10,292 bases of DNA from Parcubacteria group bacterium Athens0714_26 (lineage in GTDB: Bacteria > Patescibacteriota > Minisyncoccia > UBA6257 > 02-FULL-45-10c). Below are positions 1 to 6,067 of the stretch, piece after piece. The notes beneath the pieces are model-generated. The model searched no databases, was not told the origin of the DNA, and worked only from the letters and a program-made list of their open reading frames with translations. The number at the start of each line of letters is the position of its first letter. The stretch's first letter is position 1. The translations under genes were made by a program, and so were the position numbers. The DNA is taken from contig VMGU01000015.1 of the NCBI GenBank assembly GCA_007376745.1, positions 1-10,292 on the forward strand, given 5' to 3'.

Positions 1-941
1 TATCCGTGATGGTCCGCGCCCCAGATATCCACCGCCACATCAAACTTTCTTTTTATAAATTTATCATAGTGATAAGCCAAGTCGGACAAAAGATAAGTCG
101 GCAAACCATCAGACTTTATTAATACCCCATCGTTTAGCCACAGTGCCCCGTCCCGTTCTTCTACTAACTTTTTTTTCTTTAAAATTTCCAGGGTTTTTTG
201 AAGTTCTTTTTTCTTATGAAGATTTTTATTCTCGGAAAACCAAACATCATGTTTTATGCTGGCCGCCTTCAAAGATTTTTTTATTTCTTTCAATAAAATA
301 TCTGCGGCTTTTTTACCTATTTTTTCAGCGCCGCCTTCACCCTGAGCCTGTCGAAAGGTAAACATTTTCGCTAATTTTTTTATATACGCGCCCTGATAAT
401 AATTCTCTGCCTTTGGCTTCTTTTCTAATTCCGCTAAAATGCTTTCCCCTAAAATCCTTACTTGATTGCCGGCATCATTAACGTAATATTCTCGCGTCAC
501 TTTATTTCCTGTCGCCTCCAAAATATTCGCCAAAACATCGCCGTAAAATCCTCCCCTGCCGTTAGCCATAGTCAAAGGGCCGGTAGGATTAGCCGACACA
601 AACTCCACGTTAATTTTTAAACTTTTATTTTTCTTTTCTCTCTTTTGCTTTTTTACCAAAATATTTTTTAATTCTTCCTGCAAAACTTCTGGCGCCAGCC
701 AAAAATTAATAAATCCCGGCGCCGCAATGTCTATTTTTTCAAATATATTTAACGACTTAACCCTCAAAGCCGCCACCAAATCCTCTGCCACCCCCATCGG
801 CGATTTCTTTAAAATCGGTGCCAGCTTAAAAGCAACATTCGTTGAATAATGCCCAAACTCTTCTTTTTCGGAAGCCACAACCTCTATAATTATGTCTTTT
901 GCGGTAACCGCCGAAATAACTTTTTTGATTAAACTTATCAT
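1..941 (-). CDS. argS: Arginyl-tRNA synthetase (ArgRS), N-terminal part, cut by the window edge
   Basis: Charges tRNA-Arg with arginine in the cytoplasm (class I synthetase). About 313 codons are visible, starting at the ATG at 941; the C-terminal part, including the anticodon-binding domain, lies beyond position 1. The first ~110 residues fit the Arg_tRNA_synt_N (additional) domain, with FGHYSTNVAF and PGFINFWL. The catalytic core then begins with SANPTGPL, followed by REYYVNDAGNQ; WGADHHGY is at the left edge. Where ArgRS normally has H-x-G-H after SANPTGPL, this protein reads T124-M125-A126-N127. Residues 195-204 (TFRQAQGEGG) are encoded by a sequence resembling a dispersed palindromic repeat, in a variable surface region. 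The gene is divergent from smpB across a 56-bp gap. No Shine-Dalgarno site is visible; a -10-like box lies directly before the ATG. Family assignment is certain. Confidence 0.96.
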   Translation of the reverse strand, partial: MISLIKKVISAVTAKDIIIEVVASEKEEFGHYSTNVAFKLAPILKKSPMGVAEDLVAALRVKSLNIFEKIDIAAPGFINFWLAPEVLQEELKNILVKKQKREKKNKSLKINVEFVSANPTGPLTMANGRGGFYGDVLANILEATGNKVTREYYVNDAGNQVRILGESILAELEKKPKAENYYQGAYIKKLAKMFTFRQAQGEGGAEKIGKKAADILLKEIKKSLKAASIKHDVWFSENKNLHKKKELQKTLEILKKKKLVEERDGALWLNDGVLIKSDGLPTYLLSDLAYHYDKFIKRKFDVAVDIWGADHHG

Positions 942-955
942 TTTAAAATAGTATA
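942..955 (-). promoter_or_regulatory. Candidate -10 region for argS, close to the start codon
   Basis: On the minus strand TATACT (950-955), or the overlapping TACTAT (948-953), ends 8 or 6 nt before the argS ATG. A start site at the usual distance from a -10 box would fall on or within a few bases of the ATG, giving a leaderless or nearly leaderless mRNA. The -35 region (TTTATA, 973-978) is weak. Inferred from spacing only. Confidence 0.4.
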
Positions 956-985
956 TCCCAGAAATGCCTATTTATAAATATAAGT

Positions 986-991
986 TATAAT
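986..991 (+). promoter_or_regulatory. -10 box (TATAAT) for smpB-ssrA
   Basis: A perfect TATAAT ends 6 nt before the smpB ATG at 998, so the predicted transcription start coincides with the A of the ATG. There is no convincing -35 box and no room for a Shine-Dalgarno site. It probably drives both smpB and the tmRNA gene 5 nt downstream of it. Confidence 0.55.
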
Positions 992-997
992 TAACCT

Positions 998-1440
998 ATG
1001 AAACCCTTAACCGAAAACCGAAAAGCGTGGTTTGACTACGAAATCCTGGATACTTTTGAGGCTGGCATTGTTTTGGACGGCCAAGAAGTGTCAAAACCGG
1101 CAGAGCTGACCTGACCGGCTCTTTTGTATTGATAAAACCGGAAGGCGCTATTCTTCTTAACGCAAAAATGCCGCCCTACCAGCCGGTCAACGCGCCCACC
1201 GGCTACGACCCCACCAGAACACGCCACCTGCTTTTGCATAAAAAAGAACTGGATTATCTAATGGGTAAATCTAAAGAAGGCGGATTGACTATTATCCCTC
1301 TGTCCTTATATACTAAAGGCCGCAGAATTAAAGTATCCATTGGCTTGGCGCGGCATAAGAAAAAACGCGACAAACGGGAAAACATCAAAAAACGCGAAGC
1401 CAAAAGAGAAATAGACAGAACTTTAAAATCTAACAACTAA
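998..1440 (+). CDS. smpB: SsrA-binding protein SmpB, reading frame interrupted by a -1 frameshift
   Basis: SmpB binds the tRNA-like domain of tmRNA and carries it to stalled ribosomes (trans-translation). The first frame, from ATG 998, gives the conserved start with FEAGIVLDGQEV, then runs to a TGA at 1112-1114. Family similarity resumes in the -1 frame from about 1096 with TGRADLTGSFVLI and continues through YDPTRTRHLLLHKKEL and GLARHKKKRDKRE to TAA at 1438-1440. The join lies in GTGTCAAAACCGGC. One extra A in the four-A run would restore a protein of about 147 residues (EV-SK-TGRADL), still about two residues short of the usual EVKSxRxGRADL. No classic slippery heptamer is present. Because ssrA next door looks intact and SmpB is normally conserved, a consensus error or a recent indel seems likelier than a long-dead gene. 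The basic C-terminal tail is complete. Start choice: ATG with TATAAT 6 nt upstream. Confidence 0.9.
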
Positions 1441-1445
1441 TATCT

Positions 1446-1814
1446 GGGGATGACAGGCATCGACGGTCATTGAAAGATTAGAATCGAATCGAAGCGCGAT
1501 AACTTCGTAAAAATGTCGCAGCTACAAAGTGCAAACTTTTCTAGCAGATTAAGCCCGGCCTTGGCTGTCGCTTAATCGAATTCTGCCGCTTTACGCGACA
1601 GCATCTGCCTACTCAATACTCGCTAAGGTAAAGCAGGTGTCATAAACGCGAGTTATATTGCCGCTGTCCGAGTCAACGGCAAAGAACCTAATCTCGGTAA
1701 AACTAAAAAGACTTTGTTGAATTTTTACTTTTTAGCTTAAACAAATTCAACTACATTCGTATAAATTCTAATTGGGATATGATTCGGATGCGGGTTCAAC
1801 TCCCGCCGTCTCCA
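1446..1814 (+). ncRNA. ssrA: Transfer-messenger RNA (tmRNA, 10Sa RNA)
   Basis: tmRNA rescues stalled ribosomes by acting first as tRNA-Ala and then as mRNA for a degradation tag. The 5' end GGGGATGACAGGCATCGACG is the classic tmRNA start. The 3' end carries a T-arm-like GGTTCAACTCCCGCC and closes with CGTCTCC, which pairs with GGGGATG to form a 7-bp acceptor stem (with G-U pairs). The discriminator A is at 1814. The next bases are CTT, so the CCA end is not encoded and must be added by tRNA nucleotidyltransferase. A tag frame lies at 1531-1575, flanked by segments able to form pseudoknots. The gene starts 5 nt after the smpB stop codon, so both halves of the rescue system are probably co-transcribed and the RNA processed out. 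Confidence 0.95.
1531..1575 (+). other. ssrA: tmRNA-encoded proteolysis tag frame (ANFSSRLSPALAVA, stop TAA)
   Basis: From the GCA resume codon at 1531 the frame reads ANFSSRLSPALAVA and ends in TAA at 1573-1575. With the alanine carried by the charged tmRNA the added tag would be A-ANFSSRLSPALAVA. The small hydrophobic end ALAVA matches the known trend of SsrA tags to end in A-L-A-A or similar, the signal read by ClpXP-type proteases. The resume codon is inferred from position and tag composition. Confidence 0.85.
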
Positions 1815-1844
1815 CTTCTTCGCTCCTTAAGGAGCTACGAAGTG
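1813..1844. repeat. Palindromic hairpin directly after tmRNA
   Basis: CTTCG (1818-1822) pairs with CGAAG (1838-1842), and CTCC (1823-1826) pairs with GGAG (1831-1834) around a TTAA loop, with CTA as an asymmetric bulge. An alternative outer pairing is CACTTC (1813-1818) with GAAGTG (1839-1844). There is no T run after it, so it is a poor terminator by itself. It may protect or help process the tmRNA 3' end, or be a small dispersed palindromic repeat; the GCTACGAAG core is typical of such elements. Confidence 0.55.
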
Positions 1845-1894
1845 CACGCACTACAAAAATAAAACAACTCACTGCGCTTCCATAAAATAAAACG

Positions 1895-1942
1895 AAGAAG
1901 TGTCCTGCGTAGCCTTGTGCGAAGCAGGACATTCTTTTATTA
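1895..1942 (+). terminator. Terminator-like hairpin after smpB-ssrA, repeat-derived
   Basis: TGTCCTGC (1901-1908) pairs perfectly with GCAGGACA (1924-1931). AAGAA (1895-1899) extends the stem against TTCTT (1932-1936) past one bulged G. The loop is 15 nt and the 3' side runs into TTCTTTTATT. It would end the smpB-ssrA transcript before the GIY-YIG gene. The sequence also resembles the dispersed palindromes with a CGTAGCCTTG core seen in many metagenomic bacterial genomes, so it may be a mobile palindrome used as a terminator. Confidence 0.6.
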
Positions 1943-1948
1943 CATCTC

Positions 1949-2188
1949 GTGTATTACGTTTATATAATCCAAAGTCAAACAGATAAAAGCTATTACGTTG
2001 GCTTTTCGACAAATTTAAAGAAAAGAATCAAAGAACATAATTGGCATTTATCAAAATACAGCAAAAGCAAAGCTCCGTTTAAATTAATTTGGTTTTGTGG
2101 TTTTAAAGATAAAAAGAAAGCTCTTGATTTTGAAAAATATTTAAAACAAGGTTCCGGCTTCGCCTTCCGCAAAAAACATTTAACTTAA
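1949..2188 (+). CDS. Small GIY-YIG domain endonuclease-like protein (UPF0213/YhbQ type)
   Basis: A 79-residue protein that is essentially one GIY-YIG nuclease domain. Visible motifs are VYI (4-6, the GIY position), YVG (16-18, the YIG position), the catalytic-type arginine R26 in LKKRIKEHN, and the glutamate E62 in LDFEKYLK. The C-terminal GSGFAFRKKHL is typical of the short stand-alone family. Family members are predicted metal-dependent DNA endonucleases; the cellular role of the stand-alone type is poorly defined and may be repair or recombination. GTG at 1949 is the only sensible start: it sits right at the YYVYII block and no ATG precedes it in frame. No Shine-Dalgarno site. It lies between the ssrA terminator and infC, in the same orientation. 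Confidence 0.88.
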   Translation: MYYVYIIQSQTDKSYYVGFSTNLKKRIKEHNWHLSKYSKSKAPFKLIWFCGFKDKKKALDFEKYLKQGSGFAFRKKHLT

Positions 2189-2204
2189 ACACCCTTGTTT
2201 CCCC

Positions 2205-2233
2205 TGTACAAATTAATTTAAACCTGCTATTAT
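2205..2233 (+). promoter_or_regulatory. Candidate extended -10 promoter for infC-rpmI-rplT
   Basis: TGTACA (2205-2210, 4/6 to the -35 consensus), a 17-nt spacer and TATTAT (2228-2233, 5/6 to the -10 consensus), with an extended -10 TGC just upstream. The predicted transcription start is about 2240, immediately at the beginning of the infC coding region, leaving no leader for an L20-type autoregulatory RNA. Confidence 0.55.
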
Positions 2234-2242
2234 TTTTCAATA

Positions 2243-2740
2243 TTGATTAGAATAAACCATCAAATACAAGCTAAGGAATTAAGAGTTATCGACGAAAACG
2301 GCGCTAATTTAGGCGTCATATCTTTATCTGAAGCCCTCAAAATGGCCGTAGAAAAAGGTTTGGACCTGATTGAGATATCCCCGATGGCCAATCCGCCGGT
2401 AGGGAAAATAATGAGTTTTGACAAATACCGCTACCAGGAAGAAAAAAAGTATAAAAAGCTGCGGTCACAGCAAAAAAATCAGGGATTAAAACAAGTTAGA
2501 ATCAGCGCCAGAGCGGCCGAACATGATTTGGAGATTAAAACCAAAAAAGTCAACGAGTTCCTGGAAGAAGGCCACAAAGTTGAGATTCAGATGCTGCTCA
2601 GGGGAAGAGAAAAAGCCAACAAAGACTGGGCAAAGCAAAAGCTGATAGAATTTATGCGCACGGTGAATCCCGAACACAAAGTTTTAATGGATATCAAATA
2701 TGGCGGCAGAGGATTCAATGTCCAAATTATTAAAAAATAA
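2243..2740 (+). CDS. infC: Translation initiation factor IF-3
   Basis: IF-3 binds the 30S subunit, prevents premature 50S joining and checks the start codon and initiator tRNA. The N-domain is recognisable from INHQIQAKELRVIDENG through LDLIEISPMANPPVGKIMSFDKYRY. A lysine-rich linker follows, then the C-domain with KQVRISARAAEHDLEIK, LLRGREKAN and the end MDIKYGGRGFNVQIIKK. About 165 residues is normal for the family. There is no ATG anywhere between the upstream in-frame stop (2219-2221) and the conserved domain. The possible starts are ATA (2240), TTG (2243) and ATT (2246), all rare. This fits the known autocontrol of infC, whose product discriminates against non-canonical starts (AUU in E. 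coli). TTG is used here for the coordinates. First gene of the infC-rpmI-rplT operon. Confidence 0.96.
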   Translation: MIRINHQIQAKELRVIDENGANLGVISLSEALKMAVEKGLDLIEISPMANPPVGKIMSFDKYRYQEEKKYKKLRSQQKNQGLKQVRISARAAEHDLEIKTKKVNEFLEEGHKVEIQMLLRGREKANKDWAKQKLIEFMRTVNPEHKVLMDIKYGGRGFNVQIIKK

Positions 2741-2763
2741 ACAGTGTTATTGAAAAATTTAAC

Positions 2764-2949
2764 ATGCAAAAAAGTTTCAAAAAAAGAATCAAAATAACTA
2801 AAAATGGCAAATTAATCCGCCGCAAAATGGCGCAGGACCATTTCCGCGCCAAAAGAAACGGCAAACAAACCCGCCAGCAAAAAAAAGCATTGTCTTTAAA
2901 AGCATCCGATGTTAAAGTATTTAAAAAATATATAACCAAATATTTATAA
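2764..2949 (+). CDS. rpmI: 50S ribosomal protein L35 (bL35)
   Basis: A 61-residue, strongly basic protein of the large ribosomal subunit. The family pattern is visible: SFKKRIKITKNGKLIRRKM, then HFRAKRNGKQTRQQKK, and a C-terminal KASDVKVFKKYI matching the usual SDxxxxKxxL end. Length is close to the usual ~64. ATG at 2764 has no Shine-Dalgarno site. It sits 23 nt after infC and 3 nt before rplT, so it is almost certainly co-transcribed and perhaps translationally coupled to rplT. The conserved order infC-rpmI-rplT confirms the identity. Confidence 0.95.
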   Translation: MQKSFKKRIKITKNGKLIRRKMAQDHFRAKRNGKQTRQQKKALSLKASDVKVFKKYITKYL

Positions 2950-2952
2950 ACT

Positions 2953-3300
2953 ATGTCCAGAGTAAAAAGAGGCACCATCGCCAACAAAAAAAGAAAAAAG
3001 ATTCTTAAATACACCAAGGGCTTTAAATGGGGCAGAAAAAGCAAGGAAAGAGCCGCCAAGGAAGCCCTACTTCACGCGTGGTCCCACGCTTTCCGCGGCC
3101 GCAAAGAAAAGAAACGCGATTTTAGACGCCTCTGGAACGTCCGTATCAACGCGGCCATCCGTCCCCTCGGCTTAAACTACAACAAATTTATAGACGCGCT
3201 CAAAAAAGCCAACATATTATTAGACAGGAAAACTTTAGCCGACTTAGCCCGCAATGAACCCGAAGTTTTTAAAAAAGTTGTACAGAAAATCAAGCCTTAA
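2953..3300 (+). CDS. rplT: 50S ribosomal protein L20 (bL20)
   Basis: A 115-residue, highly basic 23S rRNA-binding protein needed early in 50S assembly. Family blocks are clear: SRVKRGTIANKKRKKILKYTKG, then KSKERAAKEALLHAWSHAFRGRKEKKRDFRRLW and RINAAIRPLGLNYNKFI, ending in the helical LDRKTLADLARNEPEVF. Length and motifs are normal. The start ATG lies only 3 nt after the rpmI stop and has no Shine-Dalgarno site. In several bacteria L20 represses this operon through a leader RNA; no such leader is visible here, because the apparent promoter abuts infC. Last gene of the operon, followed by a strong terminator. Confidence 0.97.
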   Translation: MSRVKRGTIANKKRKKILKYTKGFKWGRKSKERAAKEALLHAWSHAFRGRKEKKRDFRRLWNVRINAAIRPLGLNYNKFIDALKKANILLDRKTLADLARNEPEVFKKVVQKIKP

Positions 3301-3303
3301 AAT

Positions 3304-3335
3304 AAAAAACATCCGCGCAAAACGGATGTTTTTTT
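3304..3335. terminator. Bidirectional intrinsic terminator between rplT and ppdK
   Basis: CATCCG (3310-3315) pairs with CGGATG (3323-3328) around a CGCAAAA loop. The stem is flanked by six A's (3304-3309) and seven T's (3329-3335), giving a uridine run in both directions. It serves rplT on the plus strand and the convergent ppdK on the minus strand. Confidence 0.92.
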
Positions 3336-3373
3336 ATTGTCAATCACCAACCCAACACACACAACGGAAAAAA

Positions 3374-6031
3374 TTACTTTGAAGTATACTCTATCTTCAT
3401 TTTCTCTTCAATCACTGCTTGGGCGGCGGCTAAACGCGCAATAGGCACACGATAAGGAGAACAACTTACATAATTCATTCCTATTTTATGGCAGAATTTC
3501 ACGCTTGACGGGTCTCCTCCGTGCTCGCCGCAACTACCCCCTTTCAAATCTTTTTTAACCGAACGTCCTTTCTGAATTCCCATAATCACCAATTTACCCA
3601 CGCCCTCTTGGTCCAAAGTCTGAAAAGGATCGTCTTTAAAAATTTTCTTTTCCAAATAAACTCTGATAAATTTTCCTGCGTCGTCCCGGGAAAATCCCAT
3701 ACCCATCTGGGTTAAATCATTAGTCCCGAAAGAGAAAAATTCCGCCTCCGTCGCAATCTCGTCAGCAGTAATTGCCGCGCGAGGCACCTCAATCATAGTG
3801 CCCACTTTATAATTTATTTTCACTCCGTACTTTTTCATAGTCTCGCTCGCGATTTTCACCACCAATTCTTTCTGATTCTTAAATTCATTAATATGACCCA
3901 CTAGCGGAATCATTATTTCCGGCACCACTTTTATCTTTTCCTTTTTATATAATTCACAGGCTGCGGAAATTACGGCTTCGGTTTGCATCTCGGAAATTTC
4001 CGGATAAGTAATTCCTAATCTGCATCCGCGATGCCCGAGCATTGGATTAAACTCGTGTAGCTCTTCCGCTTTAGCCATTATTTTATCCGTTGATATGCCG
4101 ATTTTTTTAGACAAAATTTCCGCGTCTTTAACGGTCTTTGGTAAAAATTCATGAAGCGGTGGGTCTAAAAATCTGATAGTAACCGGGTACCCCTTCATCT
4201 CTTGAAAAAGTCCCTTGAAATCGTCTTTTTGAAAAGGCAATAATTTAGCTAAAGCTTTACGGCGGCTAACTTCGTCCTCTGCCACAATCATTTCCTGCAT
4301 AAACGGCAAACGGTCTTCGGCAAAAAACATATGCTCGGTTCGGCAAAGCCCGATTCCCTCGGTGCCAAACCGACGGGCAACTTTGGCGTCGCGCGGAATA
4401 TCCGCGTTGGTCCGCACGCCGATTTTTCTGACATCATCGGCCCATTTCATAAACTGCCCGAACTCGCCGCTTAAACCCGGCTCAACCGTAGCCACCTTGC
4501 CCAAAATAACCCTACCCGTGCTCCCGTCCAGAGTAAGCCAGTCGCCTTCCTTTAAATTTTCATTGCCGATTTTTATCTTTTTATTTTTCTCGTCTATCTT
4601 AACCGAATCACATCCCGCCACGCAGCATTTGCCCATTCCCCTGGCAACCACCGCCGCGTGGCTGGTCATACCTCCTCGCGCCGTAAGAATTCCCCGTGCC
4701 ACATCCATACCGTGAATGTCGTCCGGGCAAGTTTCGGTACGCACCAAAATCACCGGCTCTTTTTCTCCCTGCTTCACCGCCTCATCGGCAGTAAACACTA
4801 TTTTACCCACGGCCGCTCCCGGAGAAGCCGGCAAGCCCGTAGCAACAACCTTTAACTGCGCCTTAGGGTCAATAACCGGGTGAAGCAATTGATTAATCTG
4901 CTCCGGCTCCATCCGCATCAACGCCTCGTCTTTATTAATTAACTTTTCTTTCACCATATCCACGGCAATTTTTACCGCGGCCTGGGCCGTTCTTTTGCCG
5001 GTCCGGGTCTGCAACATAAATAATTTTCCTTTTTCAATAGTAAATTCAAAATCTTGCACGTCGCAATAATGTTTTTCCAGACGATTAGTAATAATTCTTA
5101 GCTGCTGATAAACCGCGGGCATTTCTTTTTTAAGATTTTCAATTGGTCTTGGCGTTCTGATACCGGCTACCACATCTTCTCCTTGCGCGTTAGTCAGATA
5201 TTCGCCGTAAAATTTATTCTCGCCGGTTGATGGATTGCGGGTAAAGCCCACGCCCGTGGCGCAGTCATCGCCCATATTGCCGAACACCATGACCTGGATA
5301 TTAACCGCCGTTCCCAGATTATCGGCAATTTTATTTAACCGGCGATAAGTAATCGCGCGGGGATTATTCCAGCTTTTAAACACCGCGTCACGCGCCATTT
5401 CTAACTGCTTAAAAGTGTCTTGTGGGAAATCTTTGCCTGTTTGCTCCTTAACCAGCTTTTTATATTCTAAAATTATATTTTTAAAATCTTCTTCGCGGAG
5501 CTCTGTGTCTAATTTTACGCCCAACTTCTCTTTATTTTTGCTTAAAATATCTTCAAACTCGCCTTTTTCAATGCCTAACACAACATTGCCAAACATCTGG
5601 ATAAATCGGCGGTAAGCGTCATAAACAAAACGAGGATTATTTGTTTTTTCAATCAATCCTTTTAAAGTCTCGTTATTTAATCCGAGATTTAAAATCGTAT
5701 CCATCATCCCTGGCATAGAAAAATTGGCGCCGCTTCGCACGGAAACCAGAAGCGGATTTTTAACATCTCCAAATTTTTTGTCCGTAGCTTTTTCAAGCTT
5801 TAATACGGCTAATTTTAACTGGCCAACAAATTCATTGGGCAATTTGCCTTTATGCTCATCAAAATAATTACAAACCTCGGTGATAATGGTAAACCCGGGC
5901 GGCACAGGTATGCCGGAATTAGTCATTTCCGCTAATCCTGCACCCTTTCCCCCTAATAAATCTTTCATTTTACCTATTCCCTCGGCCTTCCCATTTCCAA
6001 AAAAATAAACAAATTTTTTGCTTTTCGCCAT
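3374..6031 (-). CDS. ppdK: Pyruvate, phosphate dikinase
   Basis: Interconverts pyruvate + ATP + Pi with PEP + AMP + PPi. In organisms with reduced glycolysis it can replace or bypass pyruvate kinase, a role inferred here. The 885 residues match the family's usual size. The N-terminal ATP-grasp domain shows GGKGAGLAEM (27-36), VRSGA (98-102) and NIQVMVFGNMGDDCATGVGFTRNPSTGE. The swivelling phosphohistidine domain has GGMTSHAAVV with the catalytic histidine at H458. The C-terminal PEP/pyruvate barrel has GLCRTEH with R564, FGTNDLTQ with N771, and GGSCGEHGGDPSS with the catalytic cysteine C834. These fall about three residues from their Clostridium symbiosum counterparts (H455, R561, C831), so the enzyme should be active. 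ATG at 6031 is preferred because it gives MAKSKKFVYFF; a TTG at 6040 would add three residues and sits 6 nt after AATAAT. No Shine-Dalgarno site is visible. Monocistronic, ending at the shared terminator. Confidence 0.97.
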   Translation of the reverse strand: MAKSKKFVYFFGNGKAEGIGKMKDLLGGKGAGLAEMTNSGIPVPPGFTIITEVCNYFDEHKGKLPNEFVGQLKLAVLKLEKATDKKFGDVKNPLLVSVRSGANFSMPGMMDTILNLGLNNETLKGLIEKTNNPRFVYDAYRRFIQMFGNVVLGIEKGEFEDILSKNKEKLGVKLDTELREEDFKNIILEYKKLVKEQTGKDFPQDTFKQLEMARDAVFKSWNNPRAITYRRLNKIADNLGTAVNIQVMVFGNMGDDCATGVGFTRNPSTGENKFYGEYLTNAQGEDVVAGIRTPRPIENLKKEMPAVYQQLRIITNRLEKHYCDVQDFEFTIEKGKLFMLQTRTGKRTAQAAVKIAVDMVKEKLINKDEALMRMEPEQINQLLHPVIDPKAQLKVVATGLPASPGAAVGKIVFTADEAVKQGEKEPVILVRTETCPDDIHGMDVARGILTARGGMTSHAAVVARGMGKCCVAGCDSVKIDEKNKKIKIGNENLKEGDWLTLDGSTGRVILGKVATVEPGLSGEFGQFMKWADDVRKIGVRTNADIPRDAKVARRFGTEGIGLCRTEHMFFAEDRLPFMQEMIVAEDEVSRRKALAKLLPFQKDDFKGLFQEMKGYPVTIRFLDPPLHEFLPKTVKDAEILSKKIGISTDKIMAKAEELHEFNPMLGHRGCRLGITYPEISEMQTEAVISAACELYKKEKIKVVPEIMIPLVGHINEFKNQKELVVKIASETMKKYGVKINYKVGTMIEVPRAAITADEIATEAEFFSFGTNDLTQMGMGFSRDDAGKFIRVYLEKKIFKDDPFQTLDQEGVGKLVIMGIQKGRSVKKDLKGGSCGEHGGDPSSVKFCHKIGMNYVSCSPYRVPIARLAAAQAVIEEKMKIEYTSK

Positions 6032-6067
6032 GTTTTTCAAAAGGTAATTATTAAAATTAAATTAAGA

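Noticed and set aside
143..361. Plus-strand open frame opposite argS
   Set aside because: Antisense shadow of clearly conserved argS coding sequence; no family resemblance.
1088..1098. Programmed -1 frameshifting in smpB
   Set aside because: No X-XXY-YYZ slippery heptamer, no obvious downstream pseudoknot before the conserved sequence and no Shine-Dalgarno-like stimulator; a simple indel is more economical.
1112..1114. TGA read as glycine (Gracilibacteria/SR1-type code)
   Set aside because: The TGA in smpB goes with a frame change, not with continued similarity in the same frame, and TGA is the natural stop of polX, the membrane protein and the 99-residue protein.
1129..1440. A separate short gene beginning at TTG or ATT near 1129
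   Set aside because: The conserved SmpB sequence begins earlier in this frame (TGRADL from about 1096) and the N-terminal half is present in the adjacent frame, so it is the second half of smpB.
1813..1844. Intrinsic terminator immediately after tmRNA
   Set aside because: The hairpin is good but no T run follows; the later hairpin at 1895-1942 is the better terminator candidate.
4362..4855. Plus-strand open frames opposite ppdK
   Set aside because: They lie across the strongly conserved phosphohistidine and PEP-binding domains of ppdK on the other strand; shadow frames.
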